Assembly (NCBI GenBank): GCA_045598105.1 | Contig: JAZLLK010000037.1 | Coordinates: 1-64,000, forward strand | Length of the DNA stretch: 64,000 nt | Direction: 5' to 3' | Source of the DNA: UBA1205 sp045598105 | Lineage (GTDB): Bacteria; Bacteroidota; Bacteroidia; Bacteroidales; WCHB1-69 | Shown: positions 1 through 6,604 of the stretch, in pieces | Numbering within the stretch: position 1 is the first letter of the stretch | How the letters are laid out: each line of letters begins with the position of its first letter | Translations under genes and position numbers: made by a program | Notes under the pieces: generated by a model | Told to the model about the DNA's origin: nothing | Databases searched by the model: none | What the model saw: the letters and a program-made list of their open reading frames with translations, nothing else

Positions 1-309
1 GTCACAGTATGTGAAAAGGCGAATTGCCTGATTCTTGCACCGGATGATTTCACAGGGACTATTGAAACATCGTACAATGCTGCCGCTTGGGCTACTGCCG
101 AGGCTGCCGGCCTCGTCTGTCTTCCCGCTGCGGGCTACCGCTATGGCACGAGTGTCAGCAATGTCGGTGGCACCGGCTACTATTGGTCATCTTCTGCGAG
201 CGGCGGCCGCGCGTACAACGTGTACTTCTATAGCAGCAATGTCTTCCCTGTCTACTACGACTACCGCTACTATGGTTCCTCAGTCCGCCTCATTACAGAA
301 TCAAAATAA
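1..309 (+). CDS. DGR-type variable lectin-like target protein, C-terminal end (5' truncated by window)
   Basis: The open frame enters from the left edge and ends at TAA 307-309, giving the last 102 residues only. The pattern LPAAG-Y-R-Y-G, then NVGG, YYWSSS and finally SVRLIT is the C-terminal fold seen in FISUMP/DUF1566-like and C-type-lectin-like targets of Bacteroidota diversity-generating retroelements. Between codons 253 and 273 almost every codon is NNC or NNT (TAC, TAC, GAC, TAC, CGC, TAC, TAT). That is what adenine mutagenesis of AAC/AAT template codons leaves behind. Such proteins display a randomised ligand-binding face, often on phage tails or the cell surface; which applies here cannot be told without the N-terminus. 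Base composition is GC-richer than the genes to the right. Confidence 0.7.
   Translation, partial: VTVCEKANCLILAPDDFTGTIETSYNAAAWATAEAAGLVCLPAAGYRYGTSVSNVGGTGYYWSSSASGGRAYNVYFYSSNVFPVYYDYRYYGSSVRLITESK
121..299 (+). repeat. DGR-like variable region, copy 1
   Basis: This stretch starts at CTTCCCGCTGCGGGC and ends with GTCCGCCTCATTACAGA (283-299). Both ends are shared exactly with a second copy at 1267-1448. The middle differs mostly at first and second codon positions. The invariant 3' block occupies the place of an IMH (initiation of mutagenic homing) element. The identification is by pattern only. Confidence 0.6.
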
Positions 310-316
310 TGAATCC

Positions 317-349
317 ACCTTGCCCAAGGCCGTAGGCCACAGGCAAGGT
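317..349 (+). other. Hairpin just downstream of variable region 1
   Basis: ACCTTGCC at 317-324 pairs with GGCAAGGT at 342-349, and an inner GGCC/GGCC stem sits in the loop. It lies 8 nt past the target stop codon. In the Bordetella phage DGR a hairpin or cruciform shortly after the variable region assists target recognition, and this one has the matching position. No T tract follows, so it is not an obvious terminator. Confidence 0.45.
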
Positions 350-378
350 GACCTAATGAAAATCCTTGAATGCCTTTA

Positions 379-407
379 TCCAGCGCCCGCGGGGCGCTGG
401 ATTTTTT
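379..407 (+). terminator. Rho-independent terminator after the DGR target
   Basis: TCCAGCGCCC pairs with GGGCGCTGGA around a short loop and is followed by a T6 tract at 402-407. It separates the target gene from the Avd-like gene, whose start is 42 nt further on. The latter therefore probably has its own promoter or depends on read-through. Confidence 0.8.
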
Positions 408-448
408 CGGCGAAGCCGTCGATTTATTTAACGCTTTTTTGTACTCAG

Positions 449-1165
449 ATGACCCAGAAGGAAATCATAGACATCGAGCAAGGAAACACAGGGTTCATCA
501 ACCTTTACCTTGAGGGAACGTTCTACAAGGCGTACGAGCGGTCCGCCTTTGCATTCTGTACCCGCATCAAGGCATATAATGTTCTTCGCAAGGAATCGAA
601 GACTCTGGGGCGCGACATCCTCTATGTCGGATTCCCGCAGTCCACTTTGGACAAGGTGCTGAACAGGCAGATGTTCGCGAGAGTTGACGAGAAGACTGTT
701 AGGGTAACGCTGTCAACACCGATCGACGGGAACGAATTCCTTGTCTGGAGGGACGCTCAGGAGGTGGAGCAGGCGTCAAGAGCAATGCTCACCCCATATA
801 GCAGAGTAATCGAGAATGCCCCGGTGTACAAGACTGCTTATGATGTCCTCACTCAGGTCACATTGATTTCAAAGAACATCTCGAAAAACTGCCAGGACCC
901 TTTCGGTGTCCGCCTGAAGGAACTGGCATATGAATCCTGCAGACTCGTCGGTTCGGTATATGACGTGAAGGGCGAAGACAGAATATCCGTGATTGACCGT
1001 GGCATTCCGCTTTATGACGAGTTGTGCTTTCTGCTTCAGTTTCTTAAGGATATGAAGGAGATATCATTGAACTCATATTCAATGCTAAGCGAAAAGATAC
1101 AATCCGTGAGCAAGCAGCTGTCTTTACTTCGGCGAAAGGTCACGAGCCCTGTACCCGAGGCATAA
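449..1165 (+). CDS. avd: DGR accessory protein: MutS-like (MSL) N-terminal domain fused to an Avd-like four-helix domain
   Basis: 238 residues from ATG 449. The frame is open upstream to the left edge, but that part overlaps the target gene and a terminator, so I chose the first ATG after the terminator. Residues about 1-105 carry a GTFYKAYERSAFAF segment resembling the mismatch-binding N-terminal domain of MutS (F-Y-x-x-Y-x-x-x-A). I recall a MutS-like accessory (MSL) from DGR surveys. Residues about 125-235 are predicted all-helical (YKTAYDVLTQVTLISKNI, then CRLVGSVYDV and LCFLLQFLKDMKEIS), which fits Avd, the basic four-helix partner of DGR reverse transcriptases. Having both in one chain makes it longer than the roughly 125-residue free Avd. 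No reverse transcriptase gene follows. Assignment to a DGR accessory is fairly confident because variable regions lie on both sides; the MSL label is less certain. Confidence 0.6.
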   Translation: MTQKEIIDIEQGNTGFINLYLEGTFYKAYERSAFAFCTRIKAYNVLRKESKTLGRDILYVGFPQSTLDKVLNRQMFARVDEKTVRVTLSTPIDGNEFLVWRDAQEVEQASRAMLTPYSRVIENAPVYKTAYDVLTQVTLISKNISKNCQDPFGVRLKELAYESCRLVGSVYDVKGEDRISVIDRGIPLYDELCFLLQFLKDMKEISLNSYSMLSEKIQSVSKQLSLLRRKVTSPVPEA

Positions 1166-1167
1166 GT

Positions 1168-1458
1168 TTGATTCAGTGGCCCGGCCGCATCATACTCCGA
1201 GGACTTCCAGGAGGATTTCCGAAGGGGTGTCCGAAAGGGATGTCACGTGCCACCTCAATTGGCGAACTTCCCGCTGCGGGCAACCGCAATGGCTCCAGTG
1301 TCAGCAGTGTCGGTGGCGGCAGCTGGTATTGGTCGTCTTCTGCCTACGACGAGTACTACCCGTATCGCGTGAGCTTCGGTAGCACTGTCAACTCTGGCAG
1401 CATCAATATCAACCGCTACAACGGGTTCAGTGTCCGCCTCATTACAGATGTGAAATAA
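1168..1458 (+). pseudogene. Second DGR target fragment with a diverged variable region
   Basis: The frame ends at TAA 1456-1458. Only a TTG (1168) or an internal ATG (1240) could start it, so at most 96 or 73 codons exist. The part from LPAAGNRNG to SVRLITDVK matches the C-terminus of the target at the left edge. The preceding 90 nt encode nothing recognisable in this frame, so the N-terminal body of a target protein is missing. It could be a truncated target, a recombined cassette, or a remnant of the region where a template repeat would normally sit. It is not the template of copy 1 because many differences are not at adenines. Confidence 0.5.
1267..1448 (+). repeat. DGR-like variable region, copy 2
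   Basis: It is homologous to 121-299 but one codon longer. The codon run 1399-1422 (AGC, ATC, AAT, ATC, AAC, CGC, TAC, AAC) again shows A-derived NNC/NNT codons, with several AAC/AAT apparently unmutated. The 3' block GTCCGCCTCATTACAGA at 1432-1448 is identical to copy 1. The 1459-1775 stretch downstream holds no gene that I can support. Confidence 0.55.
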
Positions 1459-1775
1459 CTGTCAATAGTATTTAAAGCGAATAGCAGCGTGTCGTCATCC
1501 GGTGCGCGGCTATTGCTATTTCCGAAACGTTTAATGCTTCAGGCTTGGTTAGAATTGCCGGTACAAAGTTCAATGGTGATAGTTGAATTTAAGACATAAA
1601 TGCAAGGTTCCGGTTAAACATTTTAAGCTATAAAATAGTCAAAAAAATATTTACATAGTATTAAAAATATAAGTGTTTTAGGAAATGGTATACTGAAAAT
1701 AACGGAAGCGTTGTTCTTTTTATAGCGTAGTATTAGTACAGTGTGAAACAGCAAAGTGGAGGAGTGGGGAATGAA

Positions 1776-1808
1776 AAAAAGGATATGAAGTAAATTCATA
1801 TCCTTTTT
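1776..1808 (-). terminator. Terminator of tRNA-Leu (bidirectional hairpin)
   Basis: AAAAAGGATATGAA pairs with TTCATATCCTTTTT around a five-base loop. It lies directly 3' of the tRNA gene on the minus strand, and the A/T-rich base supplies a U tract in either direction. Confidence 0.75.
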
Positions 1809-1811
1809 ATG

Positions 1812-1895
1812 TGCTCGGGACGAGATTCGAACTTGCACGCGGGAACCCGCACCACCCCCTCAAAGTGGCGTGTCTACCAATTCCACCACCCGAGC
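1812..1895 (-). tRNA. tRNA-Leu (anticodon GAG)
   Basis: On the minus strand this 84-nt gene starts GCTCGGG and ends CCCGAGC plus discriminator A, giving a full 7-bp acceptor stem. The D arm contains GGTGG...TTGGTAGAC. The anticodon stem CCACT/GGTGG encloses loop TTGAGGG (anticodon GAG). A long variable arm (TGCGGG...CCCGCG) and T loop GTTCGAATC are present. CCA is not encoded. The GC-rich DGR-like segment starts shortly beyond its 3' side, and tRNA genes are common integration sites, but I found no second copy of the tRNA 3' end within the window. Confidence 0.95.
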
Positions 1896-1907
1896 AGTTT
1901 GCAATTG

Positions 1908-1937
1908 CAAATGTATCATTTTTTTTTCAATTGCAAA
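1908..1937 (-). promoter_or_regulatory. Bacteroidota-type promoter of tRNA-Leu
   Basis: On the minus strand TACATTTG (plus-strand positions 1908-1915) matches the TAnnTTTG -7 element, and a TTTG -33 element (1934-1937) lies 18 nt upstream. The tRNA 5' end is 13 nt downstream. The region also contains an 11-bp inverted repeat, GTTTGCAATTG/CAATTGCAAAC, which may act as the pyrI terminator. Confidence 0.65.
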
Positions 1938-1956
1938 CCTTTTTTATTATGAATTT

Positions 1957-2439
1957 TTATAAAAACGTAAGTGTGTCTTTTTTAGTTACTTTTTGGCAAT
2001 AGCAGCACTGTAATTGGAGGTCTTCCTTATTAATAACCTCAAATTTTGGTGTTATATTTTCCACATTAGTGATGCATTTGGGGTTAAAACATTTTACGGT
2101 ACCTTCTATATGTGAAGGTATGCCTATGTTTATTTTTTCGGTAATTTCATAATCATGTATGGTAATAAGGGTGGCTGAAGGGGCTACCAAAGCCAACTTA
2201 TTAATGTCGTTTTGTGACAAGTACACATCCTGACATTTGATAATTCCTTTTTTTCCCAGCTTATTGCTTTCCAAATTGTTTGCCATGAGAACCTGATTAG
2301 TGCAATCGGTTAAACCCAAGGTGCGGGCCACCTGAAACAATTTGTCAGCGGGAATATGGTCTATTACGGTACCGTTTTTAATGGCGGATACTACTAATTC
2401 TTTTTTACCCATAATATCTGTTTTTTTTATTGTTTTCAT
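1957..2439 (-). CDS. pyrI: Aspartate carbamoyltransferase regulatory subunit PyrI
   Basis: 160 residues. PyrI binds nucleotide effectors and joins PyrB trimers into the allosteric ATCase holoenzyme of pyrimidine synthesis. The family hallmark AIKNGTVIDHIPADKLF occupies residues 19-35. The C-terminal zinc domain has all four cysteines in the usual spacing: Cys117-x4-Cys122 and Cys145-x2-Cys148. The start is ATG 2439, five bases after pyrB; an internal ATG at 2412 would give MGKKEL and also fits family length. The gene directly follows pyrB on the minus strand, so the two are surely co-transcribed and the enzyme is probably of the allosteric PyrB-PyrI type. Confidence 0.95.
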   Translation of the reverse strand: MKTIKKTDIMGKKELVVSAIKNGTVIDHIPADKLFQVARTLGLTDCTNQVLMANNLESNKLGKKGIIKCQDVYLSQNDINKLALVAPSATLITIHDYEITEKINIGIPSHIEGTVKCFNPKCITNVENITPKFEVINKEDLQLQCCYCQKVTKKDTLTFL

Positions 2440-2444
2440 TATTG

Positions 2445-3359
2445 TTATTTAAGTCCTAATATAGCGGCTATTAAAGCCTGACGTACATATACACCGTTTT
2501 GAGCCTGTTGAAAATAGTAGGCCTGAGGCATAGCGTCCACATTGGTAGCTATTTCGTTTACACGCGGTAGCGGGTGTAATACTTTCATGTTTGGTTTTAC
2601 ATTGGTGAGCATGGAACGGTCCAGCACATAGGAATTCTTTACCTTTTCATAATCCTGTATGTCTAAAAAGCGTTCCCTTTGCACACGGGTTACATATAAT
2701 ATATCTACTTTGTTTATAGCTTCGGTAATTTCACTATATTGGAAGTATTTTAAATTATGTTGTTTAATGTGCATTTTTACGGTAGAAGGCAACTTGAGGC
2801 TTTCGGGTGATATAAGGTGGAAAGTGGTGTTAAAGTTGCACATGGCTTCTACCAGTGAGTGAACGGTACGTCCGTATTTAAGGTCACCTACCAGGGCTAT
2901 ATTCAGGTTATCTAATGTGCCTTGGGTTTTCAGTATGGAGTAGAGGTCCAGCATGCATTGGGTAGGGTGCTGGTTAGCACCGTCACCGGCATTTATTACG
3001 GGTACTGTGGCCACTTCACTGGCTACGCGGGCGGCACCTTCCAAGGGGTGACGCATTACTATGATATCGGCGTAGCAACTTACGGTACGTATGGTGTCGG
3101 CCAGGCTTTCACCTTTAGCCGTGCTGGAGTTAGAAGCGTCGGAAAAACCTATTACCTTGGCTCCCATACGGCAGGCGGCGCTTTCAAAACTTAATCGGGT
3201 ACGGGTGGAGGGTTCAAAAAACAAGGTGGCTACCACCTTGCCATTGGCTACATCCTGCACAGGATTACGTTCAAAATCTTCTGCCAACCTGAGTATGTGC
3301 ATATACTCCTCTTTGCTGTAGTCGGAAATGGAAATTAAATTCCTGTTTTTCATATTCAT
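2445..3359 (-). CDS. pyrB: Aspartate carbamoyltransferase catalytic subunit PyrB
   Basis: 304 residues, normal for the catalytic chain. It condenses carbamoyl phosphate with L-aspartate to carbamoyl-aspartate, the committed step of UMP synthesis. The carbamoyl-phosphate signature FFEPSTRTRLSFE lies near residues 47-59, followed by the loop with STAKGES. MRHPLEGAA and HPTQCMLDLYSI (aspartate/CP contacts) and HPLPRVNEI near the C-terminus are also present. It is followed by pyrI after 5 nt and preceded 28 nt upstream by an arginine deiminase gene on the same strand. A second in-frame ATG two codons later is an equally possible start. Confidence 0.97.
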   Translation of the reverse strand: MNMKNRNLISISDYSKEEYMHILRLAEDFERNPVQDVANGKVVATLFFEPSTRTRLSFESAACRMGAKVIGFSDASNSSTAKGESLADTIRTVSCYADIIVMRHPLEGAARVASEVATVPVINAGDGANQHPTQCMLDLYSILKTQGTLDNLNIALVGDLKYGRTVHSLVEAMCNFNTTFHLISPESLKLPSTVKMHIKQHNLKYFQYSEITEAINKVDILYVTRVQRERFLDIQDYEKVKNSYVLDRSMLTNVKPNMKVLHPLPRVNEIATNVDAMPQAYYFQQAQNGVYVRQALIAAILGLK

Positions 3360-3387
3360 AACACCTATTGTTTTTTTTTAATAAAAA

Positions 3388-4599
3388 TTACCAAATTACT
3401 TTATCTCTGTTTACGGGCATAGTCATACAGCGTGCTCCGCCGCCACCTCTTGGCAGCTCGCTGCCTGATATGGTAACCACACATCGGGTGTGATTATTAA
3501 TGTTATCAGTACCATTTACTATGTGGGCTGCCGGTATGATGTCAAATCCGTGGGCAGCCAACTGCTGTATGGTGTGCTTATTGCGTTCATAGCCTATAAC
3601 TTTACCGGGAGCCATAGCAAAGAAATTGGCACCGCTGTGCCATTGTTCTCTTTGCTGTATCCATTCATCATGAGGATTACCGCAGGTAACAGGCTCCAAG
3701 TCAAAATGTAAGTCCTTCAAGGCTGCTAATAAGGTGCTTTTTTCCGTGTAGGTTACCTTATCATTATCCACCTGTATGTGGGTGGTTTTATACCGGGAAG
3801 GCTGTGCTGTAACAGGATTATAGCACATGCAGGCGTGGGTATCCAAAAATGTGAACACCATATCTAAATGTATAAAACTGTCAGGAGCCAAAGGCAACTC
3901 CTGCACTACTATGTGCTGTGGTATTCGCTTTTGCCTGGCCTGTTCCACCAATTGTTTAATGGCACTTACCGATGTGCGGTCTCCATTGCCTACCAGCAAT
4001 ACATCATCACGGGCTATGAGCACGTCACCACCTTCTATGTGTATATCATTGCCTTGTAATTGCATGGTGTGAGCCTGAAATTCATGCTCAAATATGCATT
4101 TCATTAAGTAGGCCTCACGCTGACGCACCTGATGACGCATGGTATTAATGAGTACACTGTTACCTATACTTACCGAAGCATCACGCGTGAAAAAGAAATT
4201 ATATAAAGGAGGAATAGGGTAACGGCCATTGCTGTAATCATTACTTACTTCATAGCCTTCTATAAGTGTGTGGGCAAGTTCTTCCGCACTCATGGCACTT
4301 AAGGCCGGCTGCCATTGTGCGGCATTATGCATGTTGCATACATCACTTATAATGCGGGTACGTGCTGATGCATCACGTAAAGTATCGGTTAACAAATCCG
4401 TAACATAATATACCTGTGCATTCTTCTGCAATACCTGCTCAAACCAATAGTACTCCTGCATGGAAATATCCTTACTCATAATATCGCCATATAATGCTTC
4501 ATGAATATTTTCAGGAGTCATTCTTTCTATTTCAATACCGGGACGGTGAAGTATAACACTTTGTAATTTACCTATTTCCGAATTAATATTTATCTTCAT
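3388..4599 (-). CDS. arcA: Arginine deiminase
   Basis: 403 residues from ATG 4599; the frame extends 40 codons further upstream but that part overlaps the promoter and has no family similarity. The enzyme hydrolyses L-arginine to citrulline and ammonia. Seen in the sequence: N-terminal GKLQSVILHRPG, the guanidine-binding FFTRDASV, the HIEGGDVLI segment with its His and Glu/Asp, HLDMVFTFLD, and the C-terminal loop GGGGARCMTMP with the nucleophilic Cys near residue 391. No carbamate kinase or ornithine carbamoyltransferase is next to it, unlike classical arc operons. Instead pyrB and pyrI follow after 28 nt. Confidence 0.9.
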   Translation of the reverse strand: MKININSEIGKLQSVILHRPGIEIERMTPENIHEALYGDIMSKDISMQEYYWFEQVLQKNAQVYYVTDLLTDTLRDASARTRIISDVCNMHNAAQWQPALSAMSAEELAHTLIEGYEVSNDYSNGRYPIPPLYNFFFTRDASVSIGNSVLINTMRHQVRQREAYLMKCIFEHEFQAHTMQLQGNDIHIEGGDVLIARDDVLLVGNGDRTSVSAIKQLVEQARQKRIPQHIVVQELPLAPDSFIHLDMVFTFLDTHACMCYNPVTAQPSRYKTTHIQVDNDKVTYTEKSTLLAALKDLHFDLEPVTCGNPHDEWIQQREQWHSGANFFAMAPGKVIGYERNKHTIQQLAAHGFDIIPAAHIVNGTDNINNHTRCVVTISGSELPRGGGGARCMTMPVNRDKVIW

Positions 4600-4621
4600 A
4601 TACGTTATCAGGCTATCTATG

Positions 4622-4629
4622 CAAAGGTA
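4622..4629 (-). promoter_or_regulatory. -7 promoter element for the arginine deiminase-pyrBI run
   Basis: On the minus strand TACCTTTG matches TAnnTTTG and lies 22 nt upstream of ATG 4599. It decides the start of the deiminase, since codons further upstream would precede transcription. Confidence 0.55.
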
Positions 4630-4851
4630 AAATTTTTTTTGCAATAATACTCCTTTTTGGAGCATTTTTTTTGCTGTTTTTTTTAACAACGGTCGAATAG
4701 GGAGGGAATAGTGTAACATTTATTAGAGCTATGTGAGTGTTATATTATATTTTATGCGTATTTACGCATACATAATATGTGCGTATGGTATAAAAAAAAC
4801 GGCTGACGCAAAAAAATAAGAAAAAAAATTAAGTGGTACAAAAAAAAAGAT

Positions 4852-4859
4852 TATCTTTG
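4852..4859 (+). promoter_or_regulatory. -7 promoter element upstream of the RnfB-like gene
   Basis: TATCTTTG is followed by C, the most common form of the Bacteroidota -7 element, about 40 nt before ATG 4899. The 300-nt gap between the divergent deiminase and this gene otherwise holds only A/T-rich tracts. Confidence 0.6.
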
Positions 4860-4898
4860 CAAAATCAATTTTAGGATTAAACATATATATAACATACC

Positions 4899-5708
4899 AT
4901 GAAAATAGTACTTATATCGGTAGTAGTGTTAGCAGCCATAGGCATAGTGGCCGCCGTATTACTTTACATAGTTTCCCAAAGGTTCAAAGTGGAAGAGGAT
5001 CCTATGATAGATAAGGTAGCGGCCTTGTTACCGGGCGCCAATTGTGGCGGTTGCGGTTTTGCAGGCTGTAGGAATTTTGCTGAAAATGTAGTTAAAAGCG
5101 GCGGTCCTCACGGGTTTAGGTGCCCCGGTGGCGGTGCAGCCGTGAATAGTGCCATAGCTCAGCTGTTTGGTGTGGAATGTGAAGAGGGTCCCGCCTTACG
5201 CATGGTGCTTAAATGTAACGGCACCTGCAGCAATGCACCTGCAAAAGTGCACTATGATGCTATTAAAACCTGTGCATTTGAAAATATGATTACCGCCGGC
5301 AATAACGGCTGTGCTTACGGTTGCCTGGGTTGTGGCGATTGTGTGCGTGCATGCTCATTTGGCGGTATTACTATAGGAGAAGACGGTCTTCCTCACATTA
5401 ATCACAGCATGTGTACCCGGTGTCAGGCATGTGCCAAGGCATGCCCGAGAGGGCTGATAGTAGCCGTGCCGGTAGTGAATAATAAGGTGGTGTGGGTGGC
5501 TTGTAATAATAAGGATAAAGGTGCCGAAGCCAAAAAGAACTGCTCGGCCGCCTGCATAGGCTGTATGAAATGTACCAAAGTGTGCGAGCATGAAGCCGTA
5601 ACAGTGGAAAATAATTTGGCTGAAATTAACAATAAATGTGTCTCCTGCGGCACCTGTGCCGATAACTGTGTAATGAAATCTATACATGTAATGGAAGTGG
5701 ATGCGTAG
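4899..5708 (+). CDS. rnfB: RnfB-like iron-sulfur protein
   Basis: 269 residues. RnfB passes electrons between ferredoxin and the membrane Rnf complex. An N-terminal membrane helix spans residues about 3-25. The Fe4S domain (CGGCGFAGC followed by FRCPGG) comes next, then four ferredoxin-like cysteine clusters: CLGCGDCVRAC, CTRCQACAKACP, CIGCMKCTKVC and CVSCGTCADNC. This matches the RnfB layout of strict anaerobes. What is odd is the context: rnfC, D, G, E and A are not adjacent. The next gene, 150 nt on behind its own promoter, is tonB. The other subunits may lie elsewhere, or this is a stand-alone electron carrier of RnfB type. Confidence 0.85.
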   Translation: MKIVLISVVVLAAIGIVAAVLLYIVSQRFKVEEDPMIDKVAALLPGANCGGCGFAGCRNFAENVVKSGGPHGFRCPGGGAAVNSAIAQLFGVECEEGPALRMVLKCNGTCSNAPAKVHYDAIKTCAFENMITAGNNGCAYGCLGCGDCVRACSFGGITIGEDGLPHINHSMCTRCQACAKACPRGLIVAVPVVNNKVVWVACNNKDKGAEAKKNCSAACIGCMKCTKVCEHEAVTVENNLAEINNKCVSCGTCADNCVMKSIHVMEVDA

Positions 5709-5809
5709 CTAAGTGGTTAATGTACATGTATATACATTGTATAGTTAATAACAATTAATTGTAAAAAAAAATAATATAAAAAAAATACTGATAGTATTAA
5801 AAATAATGT

Positions 5810-5817
5810 TATCTTTG
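5810..5817 (+). promoter_or_regulatory. -7 promoter element upstream of tonB
   Basis: TATCTTTG lies 38 nt before ATG 5856, in an A/T-rich spacer after the RnfB-like gene. Confidence 0.6.
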
Positions 5818-5855
5818 CAAATGGAAAACGAGTGTTTCATTAAAATTATATAATT

Positions 5856-6536
5856 ATGCAAGTAAAGAAATCGAAAAAAGCAGATTTGGAGTGGAAAAAG
5901 CCTGTGTTTTTAGAAATAGGCTTAGCTGTTGCCTTGGCCTTAGTATTGGTTTCATTTGAATGTGTGGGTTCCCGTGATAAGGAGGAAGCTGTAATTACAG
6001 GAGGCACTATGATAATAGAAGATGAAGTAATGATTCAAACGGAGCAAATAAAAGAAACACCTCCCCCTCCACCACAACAAAATACCACAATAGTAGAAAT
6101 AGTTGCCGATAATATCAAGGTAGATGATTTCAATGTAGATGCTGAAGCTGATGAAGAAACCGAAGTAGAAGAAGTGGAATATACCATAGAAGATACCAAG
6201 GAAGAAGAAGTAGTGGAAGCTGAAATATTCCAAGTGGTAGAGCAGTTACCCGAGTTTCCCGGCGGTGATGAGGCTTTATTCAAATATTTAAGTGATAATT
6301 TGATCTATCCTGACAGAGCTCGTGAAGCCGGTATAGAAGGTAGGGTTATGGTAGGATTTGTAGTAGAACCTGACGGTCGTATTTCTAATGTAAAAGTTAT
6401 TCGTTCTAAAGCTGCCGCATTAGATGATGAAGCTATCAGAGTAGTAAAGGCCATGCCTAAATGGAAAGCCGGTAAGCAAAGAGGTAAAGCCGTACGTGTT
6501 CAATACCAAATACCCATCACCTTTACTTTAAATTAG
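5856..6536 (+). CDS. tonB: Energy transducer TonB
   Basis: 226 residues. TonB couples the inner-membrane proton-motive force to TonB-dependent outer-membrane transporters. There is one membrane anchor at about residues 17-36 after a basic N-terminus. A short proline run (TPPPPPQQ) is followed by an unusually acidic Glu/Asp linker, a common Bacteroidota variant. The C-terminal TonB fold (residues about 130-226) contains FPGGDEALFKYLSDNLIYP, the GRVMVGFVVEPDGRI strand, DDEAIRVVKAMPKWKAG and a final VQYQIPITF. ExbB and ExbD are not adjacent. A terminator hairpin follows, so it is probably monocistronic. Confidence 0.93.
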   Translation: MQVKKSKKADLEWKKPVFLEIGLAVALALVLVSFECVGSRDKEEAVITGGTMIIEDEVMIQTEQIKETPPPPPQQNTTIVEIVADNIKVDDFNVDAEADEETEVEEVEYTIEDTKEEEVVEAEIFQVVEQLPEFPGGDEALFKYLSDNLIYPDRAREAGIEGRVMVGFVVEPDGRISNVKVIRSKAAALDDEAIRVVKAMPKWKAGKQRGKAVRVQYQIPITFTLN

Positions 6537-6561
6537 TCGATTTTTGTTATCATAATAAATG

Positions 6562-6595
6562 TAAGGCTGTTTATTATAAATGGCCTTATTTTTTT
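6562..6595 (+). terminator. Terminator after tonB
   Basis: TAAGGC pairs with GCCTTA around an A/T loop and is followed by a run of T. It ends 10 nt before the next start codon. Confidence 0.6.
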
Positions 6596-6604
6596 AAATA
6601 AAAT

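Noticed and set aside
35..448. Upstream extension of the Avd-like reading frame to the left edge
   Set aside because: It runs antiphase through the target's variable region and across a strong terminator; the encoded residues are low-complexity Ala/Thr/Ser.
1168..1458. Second variable region taken as the DGR template repeat of the first
   Set aside because: Differences from copy 1 include many non-adenine and third-position changes and a one-codon indel, so the template/variable relation fails.
4600..4719. Forty-codon N-terminal extension of the arginine deiminase
   Set aside because: It is Lys/Leu-rich, unlike the family, and overlaps the gene's promoter element.
5355..5687. Antisense frames opposite the RnfB-like and other genes
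   Set aside because: They mirror the codon structure of real genes on the other strand and carry no family motif.
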